Assembly: GCF_030766725.1 (NCBI RefSeq) | Contig: NZ_JARQWR010000002.1 | Span: 248,001-312,000 of the forward strand | From: Flavobacterium aerium | GTDB lineage: Bacteria; Bacteroidota; Bacteroidia; Flavobacteriales; Flavobacteriaceae | Direction of reading: 5' to 3' | DNA length: 64,000 nt | Shown: positions 1-9,315 of the stretch, in pieces | Numbering within the stretch: position 1 is the stretch's first letter | Layout: each line of letters begins with the position of its first letter | Notes under the pieces: model-generated | Told to the model about the DNA's origin: nothing | Database searches by the model: none | The model's input: only the letters and a program-made list of their open reading frames with translations | Made by a program: the position numbers and the translations under genes

Positions 1-434
1 TTGGAATCAAGCCAGTAGGATTAGCAGCACGTGATACTTTACGATTAGAAATGGGCTTCTGTTTGTATGGAAATGATATCAATGATACCACTTCACCAAT
101 TGAAGCAGGTTTAGGATGGATTACAAAATTCGATAAAGATTTTGTGAATGCAGAAGACATTAAAAGCCAGAAAGAGAACGGTGTAGCACGTAAATTAGTT
201 GGTTTTGAATTAACAGAAAGAGGAATTCCACGTCATGATTATGAAATCGTAGACGCAGCTGGTACAGTTATTGGGGTAGTAACTTCAGGAACAATGTCAC
301 CTTCCTTAAATAAAGGAATTGGATTAGGATATGTACCTACTGCATTAAGTAAGGTAGATTCTGAGATTTTTATCCGTATTAGAAAAAATGATATCCCTGC
401 TAAAGTGGTGAAATTACCTTTTTATAAAAAATAA
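1..434 (+). CDS. gcvT: Aminomethyltransferase (glycine cleavage T protein), C-terminal part
   Basis: This is the 3' end of a gene that begins before the window; about 143 residues are visible in the frame starting at base 3. The segment reads [18 protein letters not shown], the conserved substrate/folate-domain region of GcvT, followed by the linker [14 protein letters not shown] and the C-terminal barrel with [12 protein letters not shown] and GIGLGYV. GcvT transfers the methylene group of the aminomethyl-lipoyl H protein to tetrahydrofolate and releases ammonia, in cytosolic glycine catabolism and one-carbon supply. The stop is followed after 20 bases by the S41 protease gene on the same strand, so the two may be co-transcribed. 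The family assignment is firm; nothing can be said of the missing N-terminal part. Confidence 0.95.
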   Translation, partial: GIKPVGLAARDTLRLEMGFCLYGNDINDTTSPIEAGLGWITKFDKDFVNAEDIKSQKENGVARKLVGFELTERGIPRHDYEIVDAAGTVIGVVTSGTMSPSLNKGIGLGYVPTALSKVDSEIFIRIRKNDIPAKVVKLPFYKK

Positions 435-454
435 ACAACAATTTAAAGTATTTG

Positions 455-2500
455 ATGAATAAGCTACCCCTATTTTTACTCTTATCTTCCTTTGCGCTAT
501 TTGGGCAGAATAGTGATAAAGCTTGTGATTTAATTACTAAAATAAATAAGCTCATTAAAAAAGAGCACTTTAAGCCTAAACCGATAGATGATAGTCTATC
601 GGTTTATGTTTTTGATTCTTTTATTAATACAATGGATTCAGAGCGTAATATTTTTTTGAAAACAGAATATGAAGCTTTAACAAAACATCGTCTTTTATTA
701 GATAATTATATATTGAGAAAAGACTGTTCATTTTTTGAAGATTTTGTATCAACATATAAAAAGGCATTACTAAGAACAAAAGCTTCCATTGAAAAAATTG
801 ATAAAGAAAAATTTGATTACGCTTTAAAAAGTGATACCATTCGTTTTACGAAAGATGAAGTTGCTTTTTATGTAAAAGAAAATGATGTTGATCGGGTTTG
901 GCGCAAGCGTTTACGCTATGATGTTTTGGAAGATATTTCAAAAATGAGCACTAAGTTAGATTCTTTAAAACAGAATTTTTCCACATTCGAAAAAGCATCT
1001 AGAACGAAGATATTTGAAACAAATCTGTGTAAAATAAGCAGTATACTAGATAGTTCAGAAGGAATTGAAGAATATTTACACAATACATTTTATTCCATTT
1101 ATTGCTCTTATTTTGATCCTCATACCACCTATTTTTCTTACGATGATAAATCATCTTTCTTTTCTTCATTATCTACCGATACATATTCATTAGGGTTGTA
1201 TGTGAGCTTGAATGAAAATGAAGAGATTATTGTTGATGAAGTTGTTCCGGGTGGTCCTGCAGCACAAACCAATAAAATTGATAAAGAAGATCAGATTATA
1301 AAAGTAACAAATGGTTTGAATGAAAGCTACTGGGTTTCATGTGTAGCTATGAAAACCATTGGAGATATTTTCTTTTCTGATACCTATAAAAATGTAGAAT
1401 TGACCTTGCGAAAAAAAGACGGAACAGTCTATGACGTTCAGTTGGAAAAGCAAATCATGAAAGCCGATCAAAATACGGTTTATAGTTTTGTAGTTGAAAA
1501 AGAAGCGCGTTTAGGATATATTAAAATCCCTAGTTTTTACAGTGATTTTGATGGTAATAATGCGACAGGATGTGCAGACGATGTTGCTAGAGAAGTTATT
1601 AAACTACAAGAAGATAAAATTGATGGTTTAGTGATTGATTTACAGTACAACGGTGGTGGCTCTATGGATGAAGCAATTAAGCTATCGGGAATGTTTATCG
1701 ATCAAGGGCCAATTTCCTTTTTATTGAATAATAAAAACAAACAAACCGTAGTAAATGACTATAACCCAGGATCGTTATACAATGGGCCTATTATTATCTT
1801 AATAAATGGCTATACAGCTTCTGCTAGCGAGTTTTTTGCTGCAGTAATGCAGGATTACAACCGTGCGGTTATTATGGGGACTACTTCATTGGGGAAAGCA
1901 ACAATGCAAACGGTTATTCCTTTGGGAAAAGTAGAACAAGATTTTGTGAAAGTAACCATTGAGAAATTTTATAGAGTTACAGGGAAGAGTCATCAGAAAA
2001 TAGGGATTACTCCCGATTTAATTGTACCTACTTTATTTGATACTTTAGTTAGTCGTGAAAGTAGCTATAAAACAGCCTTGAATAATGATATTATTTTTCC
2101 AAAAGCAAAATTCAGTCCTTACGCAAATACGATATATCCACCAGCTGTAGAGCGTAGTAAAGTAAGAGTTGAGAACGATTCCTTGTTTAAAGAGATAAGC
2201 AATGTAAATGATAGAATTAATATCGTTTATAAAGCGCCAAAAGCACCTTTAGTTGTGGATTTTGAAAATGTATTTGAATACACACACAGTTCAGATAAGA
2301 TTTGGGAAGATATTAAAGTAATTACCGAAAGAGTGAATGATGTAGAGATTAGTAATAATTCTTATGATGAAAAGATTATCGCAAATGATATTTTTCAAAA
2401 AGAAATAAATGAATTTAAATTGAAAAGCCTTCGAACGAATCCTTATATTGAGGAAAGCGTAAGGTTAATAAAAGATGTTGATGGAATCTTGAAACAATAA
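455..2500 (+). CDS. S41 family C-terminal processing (tail-specific) protease
   Basis: This is a secreted or periplasmic serine protease of the Prc/CtpA family, 681 residues, which degrades or trims proteins from their C termini. A signal peptide is visible (MNKLPLFLLLSSFALFGQ). An N-terminal helical region is followed by a PDZ domain around residues 245-330 (SLGLYVSL ... VVPGGPAA) and the protease core. The catalytic serine is S456 in TASASEFFAA and the general-base lysine is K481 in LGKATMQ; the 25-residue spacing is that of E. coli Prc. The C-terminal extension after the core is also Prc-like. I chose the ATG at 455 because the upstream in-frame codon at 452 is a TTG directly preceding it. 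The gene lies 20 bases after gcvT and precedes a separate yebC promoter. Confidence 0.93.
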   Translation: MNKLPLFLLLSSFALFGQNSDKACDLITKINKLIKKEHFKPKPIDDSLSVYVFDSFINTMDSERNIFLKTEYEALTKHRLLLDNYILRKDCSFFEDFVSTYKKALLRTKASIEKIDKEKFDYALKSDTIRFTKDEVAFYVKENDVDRVWRKRLRYDVLEDISKMSTKLDSLKQNFSTFEKASRTKIFETNLCKISSILDSSEGIEEYLHNTFYSIYCSYFDPHTTYFSYDDKSSFFSSLSTDTYSLGLYVSLNENEEIIVDEVVPGGPAAQTNKIDKEDQIIKVTNGLNESYWVSCVAMKTIGDIFFSDTYKNVELTLRKKDGTVYDVQLEKQIMKADQNTVYSFVVEKEARLGYIKIPSFYSDFDGNNATGCADDVAREVIKLQEDKIDGLVIDLQYNGGGSMDEAIKLSGMFIDQGPISFLLNNKNKQTVVNDYNPGSLYNGPIIILINGYTASASEFFAAVMQDYNRAVIMGTTSLGKATMQTVIPLGKVEQDFVKVTIEKFYRVTGKSHQKIGITPDLIVPTLFDTLVSRESSYKTALNNDIIFPKAKFSPYANTIYPPAVERSKVRVENDSLFKEISNVNDRINIVYKAPKAPLVVDFENVFEYTHSSDKIWEDIKVITERVNDVEISNNSYDEKIIANDIFQKEINEFKLKSLRTNPYIEESVRLIKDVDGILKQ

Positions 2501-2570
2501 ATTTCATCGATAATTAGAATAAAAAGAAGTTCTTATGGTTGAAAAATAGACTAAAAGAATGAAAATAGAT

Positions 2571-2601
2571 TTGATAAAAATATAGAATAAACTTATTTTT
2601 G
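2571..2601 (+). promoter_or_regulatory. Bacteroidota-type promoter of yebC
   Basis: TTG at 2571-2573 and TATTTTTG at 2594-2601 match the -33 (TTG) and -7 (TAnnTTTG) elements of Bacteroidota sigma factors with a 20-base spacer. It would give a short untranslated leader before the ATG at 2621. Confidence 0.7.
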
Positions 2602-2620
2602 TACCGATAAAAAAATAATC

Positions 2621-3340
2621 ATGGGTAGAGCGTTTGAATTTAGAAAAGCGAGAAAAATGAAACGTTGGTCAGCAATGGCCAAAACATTTACCAGAATAGG
2701 TAAAGATATTGTAATGGCAGTTAAGGATGGAGGACCAAATCCAGAGGCTAACTCCCGTTTAAGAGCTGTAATACAGAATGCTAAGGCTGCAAATATGCCT
2801 AAAGAAAATGTAGAACGTGCCATTAAAAAAGCATCCGATAAAGATTCTGCAAACTTTAAAGAAGCATTATTTGAAGGATATGCACCACATGGGATTGCTA
2901 TTTTAATTGAAACAGCATCAGATAATAATAACAGAACAGTAGCAAATATCAGAAGTTACTTTAATAAATGTAACGGAAGTTTAGGTACACAAGGTTCTGT
3001 AGAATTTATGTTTGATCATACTTGTAATTTCAGAATTACAAAAGGAGATATAGATACAGAAGAGTTAGAATTAGAATTAATTGACTTTGGTGTAGAAGAA
3101 GTTTTTGAAGATGAAGACGGAATATTGATATATGCGCCTTTTGAGAGCTTTGGAGCGATTCAAAAAGAATTGGAGCACAGAAGTATGGAAATCCTATCTT
3201 CGGGCTTTGAGCGTATCCCACAAGTGACAAAACAACTTACTGCGGAGCAAGTAGCAGACGTTGAAAAGCTTTTAGAGAAAATTGAAGAAGATGATGACGT
3301 TCAAAACGTATATCACACAATGGAAGAATCGGCGGAATAG
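2621..3340 (+). CDS. yebC: YebC/PmpR family (TACO1-like) protein
   Basis: A 239-residue cytosolic protein of the YebC/TACO1 family. It opens with MGRAFEFRKARKMKRWSAMAK, the flavobacterial form of the family signature, and continues with RIGKDIVMAVKDGGPNPEANSRLR, NMPKENVERAIKKA and YAPHGIAILIETASDN. Members have been described as DNA-binding regulators (PmpR), and more recent work links YebC to relief of ribosome stalling at proline-rich stretches; the sequence does not separate the two. The length is normal. It is transcribed alone: a consensus promoter lies upstream and a strong hairpin terminator follows. Confidence 0.95.
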   Translation: MGRAFEFRKARKMKRWSAMAKTFTRIGKDIVMAVKDGGPNPEANSRLRAVIQNAKAANMPKENVERAIKKASDKDSANFKEALFEGYAPHGIAILIETASDNNNRTVANIRSYFNKCNGSLGTQGSVEFMFDHTCNFRITKGDIDTEELELELIDFGVEEVFEDEDGILIYAPFESFGAIQKELEHRSMEILSSGFERIPQVTKQLTAEQVADVEKLLEKIEEDDDVQNVYHTMEESAE

Positions 3341-3360
3341 TTCTATTTCTTTCTATAAAT

Positions 3361-3390
3361 AAAAAAACCATTCTGAAAAGAATGGTTTTT
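3361..3390. terminator. Intrinsic terminator after yebC, possibly bidirectional
   Basis: AAACCATTCT pairs with AGAATGGTTT around a GAAA loop and is followed by a run of T; an A-run precedes the left arm. It can therefore also serve the convergent cysteine synthase-type gene ending at 3444. Confidence 0.85.
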
Positions 3391-3443
3391 TTATGCTTAA
3401 AACAAAAACGGAAAGAATTTACTCTTTCCGTTTGTATATAGTA

Positions 3444-4484
3444 TTATTTGATAAATTCAATTTTCTGAGCTTCTTCAAGATTAATGCTATCGAAGAAACC
3501 TTGCTCGTTCATCCAGTCATCACTGAATACTTTACTCATGTAACGAGAACCATGATCTGGGAAAATAATTATAACATTACTGTTTTCATCAAATTCTCCA
3601 TTTTCAGCATACTGTTTTACTGCTTGAATAGCAGCACCGCTAGTATATCCTACAAATAAGCCTTCTTTTTTTGCAATCTCGCGAGTAGTATGTGCACTAT
3701 CTTCATCAGATACTTTGATGAACTCATCAATTACGTCAAAGTCAGTAGCTGTAGGGATTAGATTTTTACCAAGACCTTCAATACGGTAAGGGTAAATTTC
3801 ATTATTATCAAACTCCTTTGTTTCATGGTATTTCTTAAGGACAGATCCATAAGCATCAACACCTAGAATTCGGATATTTGGATTTTTTTCTTTTAAATAT
3901 TTTGCCGTTCCAGAAATTGTTCCTCCTGTACCACTACAAGCTACTAAATGGGTAATTTTACCATTCGTTTGTTCCCATATTTCAGGACCAGTAGATTTGT
4001 AATGAGCGTCAACGTTTAATTCATTAAAATATTGGTTAATGTACACAGAACCTTTCGTTTCTTCGTGTAACCTTTTTGCTACATTGTAATAAGAGCGAGG
4101 ATCATCTGCAGAAACATGTGCTGGGCAAACATAGACTTTAGCGCCCATGCTGCGAAGCATATCAATTTTATCTCGTGATGATTTTGAACTTACGGCCAAT
4201 ACACAGTCATATCCTTTAATGATACTCACCATAGCAATACTAAAACCTGTGTTACCAGAAGTAGTTTCTATGATTGTATCACCTGGTTTAAGAATACCTT
4301 TTCTTTCTGCCTCTTCGATGATGTATAAAGCAATCCTGTCTTTTGTTGAATGCCCAGGATTGAAAGCTTCGACTTTCGCGTAATAATTTCCTTTAAAACC
4401 TTCTGTTACTCTGTTAAGTTTAATAAGGGGTGTATCCCCTATTAATTCTAATACATTATTGTAGGCTTTTATTTCTTCTTTCAT
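3444..4484 (-). CDS. PLP-dependent cysteine synthase / cystathionine beta-synthase family protein
   Basis: A 346-residue fold-type II PLP enzyme of the cysteine synthase/CBS family, acting in sulfur amino acid metabolism. Visible motifs are [11 protein letters not shown], the PLP lysine K48 in NPGHSTKDR, the phosphate/substrate loop TSGNTG (residues 75-80), the glycine-rich loop SGTGGTISG and YTSGAA. There are no CBS regulatory domains, so it resembles the catalytic core of CBS or a CysK. Which of O-acetylserine sulfhydrylase and cystathionine beta-synthase it performs cannot be decided from sequence. The start at 4484 ([10 protein letters not shown]) is preferred over in-frame codons up to 4535 because a TAAATTTG -7 element ends only a few bases before that longer start. 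Confidence 0.9.
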   Translation of the reverse strand: MKEEIKAYNNVLELIGDTPLIKLNRVTEGFKGNYYAKVEAFNPGHSTKDRIALYIIEEAERKGILKPGDTIIETTSGNTGFSIAMVSIIKGYDCVLAVSSKSSRDKIDMLRSMGAKVYVCPAHVSADDPRSYYNVAKRLHEETKGSVYINQYFNELNVDAHYKSTGPEIWEQTNGKITHLVACSGTGGTISGTAKYLKEKNPNIRILGVDAYGSVLKKYHETKEFDNNEIYPYRIEGLGKNLIPTATDFDVIDEFIKVSDEDSAHTTREIAKKEGLFVGYTSGAAIQAVKQYAENGEFDENSNVIIIFPDHGSRYMSKVFSDDWMNEQGFFDSINLEEAQKIEFIK

Positions 4485-4542
4485 AAAAAATAAGTTAATC
4501 AAGGTAAAACTCTTGCAAAGTTTTGTCCACCTCAAATCTCTG

Positions 4543-4550
4543 CAAATTTA
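4543..4550 (-). promoter_or_regulatory. Candidate -7 element for the cysteine synthase-type gene
   Basis: Reading on the minus strand, TAAATTTG fits TAnnTTTG and would start RNA near 4535, leaving a leader of about 50 bases. No clear -33 TTG is visible at the right distance, so this is a half-site call. Confidence 0.45.
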
Positions 4551-4565
4551 ACAAAAAATATCTAA

Positions 4566-6701
4566 TTACTTTTTAATTCCTTCTAAATCTAGTAAAAAAC
4601 TATATTCTTTAGCAACTTCTTTTAGTGCTTCAAAACGTCCTGAAGCCCCGCCATGACCCGCATCCATGTTAGTTTCGAGTAATAATAAATTTTCACCAGT
4701 TTTTTTAACTCTCAATTTTGCAACCCATTTTGCCGGTTCCCAGTATTGTACCTGAGAATCATGTAAACCTGTGGTTACGAGCATGTTTGGGTATTGTTGA
4801 GCTATTACGTTATCATAAGGCGAGTAAGACTTCATATAGTCATAATATACCTTATCATTCGGATTTCCCCATTCATCGTACTCTCCCGTTGTTAATGGAA
4901 TAGTATCATCTAGCATGGTTGTTATTACATCTACAAAAGGAACCTGAGCAATTACACCTCGGTATAAATGAGGCGCAATATTTACAATTACACCCATTAA
5001 TAATCCTCCTGCAGAGCCTCCTTCGGCATATAAATGCTGTTGAGAGGTGTATTTTTGATCAATTAAAAATTTTGAACAATCTACGAAATCTGTGAATGTG
5101 TTTTTCTTTTTTAACAGTTTACCATCTTCATACCATTTTCTACCCATGTCTTCTCCTCCTCTTACGTGCGCTATAGCATAAATAAATCCTCTGTCTAGAA
5201 GACTTAAGCGCGATGAAGAGAAATAAGCATCCATTGTAGCACCGTAAGAACCATAGGCATACAGTAAAAGTGGGTTTTTACCTTTCTTTTCCATTCCTTT
5301 TCTATAAACAATAGAAATAGGAATTTTTGTTCCGTCAGCAGCTGTTGCCCATACTCTTTCGGAATGGTAATTGTCTTTGTTAAATTTACCACCTAGAATT
5401 TCTTGTTCTTTTTTTACTTCTTTCGCTTTCGTTTTCATATTGAAATCGATAATAGAGAAAGGTGTATTTAAGGTTTGGTATCCATAACGTAAAATATCAG
5501 TATCAAAATCAACATTTGAAGTCGTACCTACAGTATACGTTTCGCTATCAAAAGGTAAATAATATTCTTTATCGCCATTCCATGGCATAATACGGATTTT
5601 ATTTAATCCATTAGAACGTTCTTCAACAACTAAATAATTCTTGAAAATTTCAATATCTTCCAGTAATACATCTTCACGATGTGGAATAACATCTTTCCAG
5701 TTTTCTTTTGAAGTTGCCGATTCTGGTGTTTTCATCAACTTAAAGTTGGTTGCATCATCTTTATTAGTAGTAACGTAAAAATTAGTACCATAGTGTGAGA
5801 TGCTATATTCTAAACCACGAACTCTAGGTTGAAAAATTTTAAACTTTTCATTTGGAGTATCTGCATTTAAGGTTTGATATTCAGATGTTAAAGTGCTAGA
5901 TGAACCAATAACAATGTATTTTCTAGATTTTTCTTTATATACATAAAGATTAAAAGTATCATCTTTTTCATGATAAATTAATGCATCATTTTTTGGATCG
6001 TCGCCAATGATGTGTTTGTAAACTTTATCGGAGCGTAATGTAACTTTATCTTGTCGAGTATAGAAAATTGTTTTGTTATCATTTGCCCAAACAGCACCAC
6101 CAGAAGTATTTTCGATTTTATCTTTTAGAATTTCACCCGTCAGTAAATTTTTGATTTGCAAAGTGTAAATTCTTCTACTTACTGTATCTACAGCAAAAGC
6201 ACCCCATTTGTTATCAGGACTTATACTTAGCCCAGATAATTTGAAATAAGAATGACCTTTAGCCATAATATTACAATCGAATAATATTTCTTCTTTTGCT
6301 TGAAGATTCCCTTTTTTTCGAGAATATATTGGATAATCTTTTCCCGTTTCATAACGAGTAATATAATAGTAACCGTTTAATAAATAAGGAACAGAAGAAT
6401 CATCTTCTTTAATTCTTCCTTTCATTTCTTCAAACAAATCATTTTGTAATGTTTTTGTATGAGCAGTCATCTTCTCATAGTATTCATTTTCTTTTTTGAG
6501 ATATTCAATGACTTCAGGATTTTCTCTATTATTAAGCCAGTAATAATCGTCAGTTCTGACGTCACCGTTTTTTTCAAGAGTTTTGGATTTTATGGATGCA
6601 ATTGGAGGTTGTATATTGTTCAGCATTGTACGTTCTTTATTTTGAGAATACGATGTTGCAAAAATAATACAAACACTACAGATTAAGGTGGTATTTCTCA
6701 T
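4566..6701 (-). CDS. ptrB: S9 family peptidase, oligopeptidase B type
   Basis: A 711-residue prolyl-oligopeptidase-family serine peptidase; oligopeptidase B cleaves short peptides after basic residues. The N-terminal half is the seven-bladed propeller and the C-terminal part is the alpha/beta hydrolase domain. The nucleophile is in GGSAGGLLMG (about residue 564), the acid in TTGLHDSQVQYWEPAKW and the histidine in MDAGHGGASGR. Unlike E. coli PtrB, the protein begins with a signal-like stretch (MRNTTLICSVCIIFATSYSQ), so it is probably exported. It is convergent with nothing on its 3' side except the cysteine synthase-type gene upstream in coordinates, 31 bases beyond its stop. Confidence 0.92.
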   Translation of the reverse strand: MRNTTLICSVCIIFATSYSQNKERTMLNNIQPPIASIKSKTLEKNGDVRTDDYYWLNNRENPEVIEYLKKENEYYEKMTAHTKTLQNDLFEEMKGRIKEDDSSVPYLLNGYYYITRYETGKDYPIYSRKKGNLQAKEEILFDCNIMAKGHSYFKLSGLSISPDNKWGAFAVDTVSRRIYTLQIKNLLTGEILKDKIENTSGGAVWANDNKTIFYTRQDKVTLRSDKVYKHIIGDDPKNDALIYHEKDDTFNLYVYKEKSRKYIVIGSSSTLTSEYQTLNADTPNEKFKIFQPRVRGLEYSISHYGTNFYVTTNKDDATNFKLMKTPESATSKENWKDVIPHREDVLLEDIEIFKNYLVVEERSNGLNKIRIMPWNGDKEYYLPFDSETYTVGTTSNVDFDTDILRYGYQTLNTPFSIIDFNMKTKAKEVKKEQEILGGKFNKDNYHSERVWATAADGTKIPISIVYRKGMEKKGKNPLLLYAYGSYGATMDAYFSSSRLSLLDRGFIYAIAHVRGGEDMGRKWYEDGKLLKKKNTFTDFVDCSKFLIDQKYTSQQHLYAEGGSAGGLLMGVIVNIAPHLYRGVIAQVPFVDVITTMLDDTIPLTTGEYDEWGNPNDKVYYDYMKSYSPYDNVIAQQYPNMLVTTGLHDSQVQYWEPAKWVAKLRVKKTGENLLLLETNMDAGHGGASGRFEALKEVAKEYSFLLDLEGIKK

Positions 6702-6713
6702 TCTAATTTTTTA

Positions 6714-6744
6714 TTGAAATTAACTATGCAATTTAGTAAATTTG
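6714..6744 (+). promoter_or_regulatory. Bacteroidota-type promoter of ybaB
   Basis: TTG at 6714-6716 and TAAATTTG at 6737-6744 with a 20-base spacer. The predicted RNA start lies about 20 bases before the ATG at 6772. Confidence 0.7.
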
Positions 6745-6771
6745 TAATGGAAAAAATTAAAATTTATCAAC

Positions 6772-7095
6772 ATGTTTGGAGACATTATGGGAATGATGGG
6801 TAAACTCAAGGAGACCCAACAAAAAATTGAAGAAACAAAGAAGAGATTAGATACTGTTTTAATAGACGAACAAAGTAATGACGGTCTATTAAAGGTAACA
6901 TTAACAGCAAATCGTGTAATAAAAAACATTACAATAGACGATAGCTTATTGTCTGATAAAGAGCAATTAGAAGACTATCTATTGTTAGTTATTAACAAAG
7001 CTATTGAGAAAGCAACAAATGTTAATGAGGCAGAATTAGGTGCTGTTGCACAAGATGGTATGCCTAATATACCAGGAATGGATTTATTCAAATAA
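6772..7095 (+). CDS. ybaB: YbaB/EbfC family nucleoid-associated protein
   Basis: A small cytosolic DNA-binding protein of 107 residues that dimerises into a tweezer-like fold and is usually counted as nucleoid-associated. It begins [19 protein letters not shown], followed by the two-stranded core ([19 protein letters not shown]) and the C-terminal helix and tail rich in Gly/Met/Pro ([14 protein letters not shown]). Length and arrangement match the family. It is usually found beside dnaX/recR in many bacteria; here it stands alone with its own promoter and a bidirectional terminator. Confidence 0.92.
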   Translation: MFGDIMGMMGKLKETQQKIEETKKRLDTVLIDEQSNDGLLKVTLTANRVIKNITIDDSLLSDKEQLEDYLLLVINKAIEKATNVNEAELGAVAQDGMPNIPGMDLFK

Positions 7096-7100
7096 TAATA

Positions 7101-7139
7101 ATTTTCGCCTTTTGCTTAAAAGAGTAAAAGGCGAAAAAT
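7101..7139. terminator. Bidirectional intrinsic terminator between ybaB and the threonine aldolase gene
   Basis: TTTTCGCCTTTT pairs with AAAAGGCGAAAA around a 12-base loop, symmetric enough to work on both strands. It sits between two convergent stop codons. Confidence 0.85.
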
Positions 7140-7142
7140 TAT

Positions 7143-8168
7143 TTAATATACAAACTTGCTAAGTGTTTCAATTACATAAGTATGCATAACTTCTCTGTAA
7201 TCTAAATGAGTCACAATTCTAAGTTTACCTTTACCCATTGAACTAATGTGAATATTGCGTTGTTTTAATTTTTCAATTAATAAACCTTCATTCAAATGAT
7301 CCTGAATAGAGAAAATTAGAATATTTGTCTCTACAGGTTCTACACGCTTTATCCACGGTAATTTTTGAAGTAAATTACCAATTTCTTTTGCTCTTCGATG
7401 ATCCTCAGCTAAACGGCTAATATTGTTTTTTAAAGCATAAATACCAGCAGCGGCTAAATAACCAGCTTGACGCATACCACCTCCGAAGATTTTTCGAATA
7501 CGTAAGGCTTTGTCAATATGTTCTTTGTCTCCTACTAATAATGATCCAACTGGAGCACCCAAACCTTTTGATAAACAAACCGATATAGTATCGAATAATT
7601 CACCATATATTTTAGGACTCTGGTTTTTGGCTACTAATGCATTCCATAAACGAGCACCATCCAAATGGTATTTTAAACCATGATCGTCACAAACTTGTCT
7701 TATTTTCTTGAGTTCTTCAATATCATAACAAGCTCCTCCTCCTTTATTAGTAGTGTTTTCAATACTAACAAGGCTAGATAAAGGACTATGGTAAAATTCA
7801 GGTGGATTTATTACCTCTTTTATTTGCTCCGCTGTAATCATACCGCGATCACCATCCAATAAAGAACAAGATACGCCACTATTAAATGCAGCTCCACCTG
7901 CTTCGTACAAATAAACATGAGACCATTTGTCACAGATTATTTCTTCGCCAGGTTGTGTGTGTATTTTTATAGCGGTTTGATTGGCCATAGTGCCCGAAGG
8001 AAAAAACATGGCAGCTTCTTTTCCAAATATATCAGCAACGATAGCTTCTAGCTCGTTAACTGTCGGGTCTTGTTTATATACATCATCCCCTACTTTTGCA
8101 TGCATCATATACGATAGCATTTCTGTAGTGGGTTTAGTGACTGTGTCGCTAATTAAATTTATTTCCAT
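7143..8168 (-). CDS. ltaE: Low-specificity L-threonine aldolase
   Basis: A 341-residue fold-type I PLP enzyme that splits L-threonine or allo-threonine into glycine and acetaldehyde. Motifs: INLISDTVTKPT at the start, VGDDVYKQDPTVNELE, FFPSGTMANQTAI, the aspartate in YHLDGARLWNA, and the Schiff-base lysine at about residue 200 in SVCLSKGLGAPVGS, followed by RKIFGGGMRQAG. All key elements are present and the length is normal. It is divergent from prfB with about 50 bases between the two starts. Confidence 0.93.
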   Translation of the reverse strand: MEINLISDTVTKPTTEMLSYMMHAKVGDDVYKQDPTVNELEAIVADIFGKEAAMFFPSGTMANQTAIKIHTQPGEEIICDKWSHVYLYEAGGAAFNSGVSCSLLDGDRGMITAEQIKEVINPPEFYHSPLSSLVSIENTTNKGGGACYDIEELKKIRQVCDDHGLKYHLDGARLWNALVAKNQSPKIYGELFDTISVCLSKGLGAPVGSLLVGDKEHIDKALRIRKIFGGGMRQAGYLAAAGIYALKNNISRLAEDHRRAKEIGNLLQKLPWIKRVEPVETNILIFSIQDHLNEGLLIEKLKQRNIHISSMGKGKLRIVTHLDYREVMHTYVIETLSKFVY

Positions 8169-8186
8169 AATTTAAAAATGAAAGCT

Positions 8187-8194
8187 TATTTTTG
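8187..8194 (+). promoter_or_regulatory. Candidate -7 element of prfB
   Basis: TATTTTTG fits TAnnTTTG and ends 23 bases before the prfB ATG at 8217. A -33 TTG is not obvious at the expected distance. Confidence 0.5.
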
Positions 8195-8216
8195 CGGGTA
8201 TAAAACTACAATAATT

Positions 8217-9315
8217 ATGATAAATACCGAACAAATTAAAGGTATTATAGAGCGCCTTGGTGCGTTAAGGAGGTATCTTTGACGTCGATAAGAAATTAAT
8301 CGAAATTACGAACGAAGAAGAGAAGACCTTTGCACCCGACTTTTGGAATAACGCAAAAGAAGCGGAATTAATTGTGAAGAATCTCCGATCTAAGAAAAAA
8401 TGGGTTGAAGATTACGAAAAAGGCAATGCCATGGCCGATGAACTTCAGATAGCCTATGAGTTTTATAAAGAAGGTGAAATCACTGAAGAAGAACTAGATC
8501 AGCAGTATTATTTAACCAATAGTCACATTGAGGGATTAGAATTTAAAAATATGCTTTCTGATGAAGGTGATAGCATGAGTGCAGTATTACAGATTACAGC
8601 AGGTGCCGGTGGTACCGAAAGTTGTGATTGGGCAGAAATGCTGATGCGTATGTATATGATGTGGGGCGAAAAGTCGGGATATAAAATCAAAGAATTGAAC
8701 TTTCAAGGTGGTGAGGTAGCCGGAATTAAAACGGTAACATTAGAATTTGAAGGAGATTATTCATTTGGTTATTTAAAAGGTGAAAATGGTGTACATCGAT
8801 TAGTTCGTATTTCTCCTTTTGATAGTAATGGTAAACGACATACTTCATTTGCATCTGTATATGTATATCCTTTGGCTGATGACACTATTGAAATTGAAAT
8901 TAATCCATCAGATATTTCGTGGGAAACGATGCGTTCGAGTGGTGCTGGGGGACAAAATGTAAATAAGGTAGAAACGGCAGTGCGTTTGCGCCACCACCCT
9001 ACTGGTATTATTATTGAAAACTCTGAGACGAGATCTCAACTCGATAACAAAACAAAAGCGATGCAATTATTGAAATCGCAATTATTTGAAATTGAATTGA
9101 AGAAACGTCAAGCCAAACGAGATGAGATTGAAGCCAATAAAATGAAAATCGAATGGGGTTCTCAGATTCGTAATTATGTAATGCATCCCTACAAATTAGT
9201 TAAAGATGTACGTACACAACATGAAACGAGTGATGTAGATGGTGTGATGAATGGTGAAATTGACGAATTCCTAAAAGCATTTTTAATGATGATGGGACAA
9301 AAAAGTGAAGAATAA
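8217..9315 (+). CDS. prfB: Peptide chain release factor 2, expressed by programmed +1 frameshift
   Basis: RF2 recognises UGA and UAA stop codons and triggers peptide release. The coding region is in two frames: codons 1-21 from ATG 8217 end at an in-frame TGA (8280-8282), and the protein continues in the +1 frame from GAC 8281. The junction AGG AGG TAT CTT TGA C is the classic RF2 autoregulatory site, with an SD-like hexamer three bases before the CTT slip codon. After the shift the protein reads [17 protein letters not shown] and totals 365 residues, the same as E. coli RF2. The stop-recognition motif SPF (RISPFDSNG) and the catalytic GGQ ([11 protein letters not shown], about residue 245) are present. 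Annotating only the downstream ATG frame would lose about 52 residues. Confidence 0.96.
8268..8283 (+). promoter_or_regulatory. Programmed +1 frameshift signal of prfB
   Basis: AGGAGG (8268-8273), spacer TAT, slip codon CTT (8277-8279), stop TGA with following C (8280-8283). When RF2 is scarce, the ribosome pauses at TGA and slips one base forward so that more RF2 is made. Confidence 0.95.

Noticed and set aside
3036-3230. Open frames on the opposite strands of real genes (for example within yebC, fumC, ettA and the RND gene).
   Set aside because: They lack promoters, show the composition of reverse-complemented coding sequence and overlap fully with well-supported genes.
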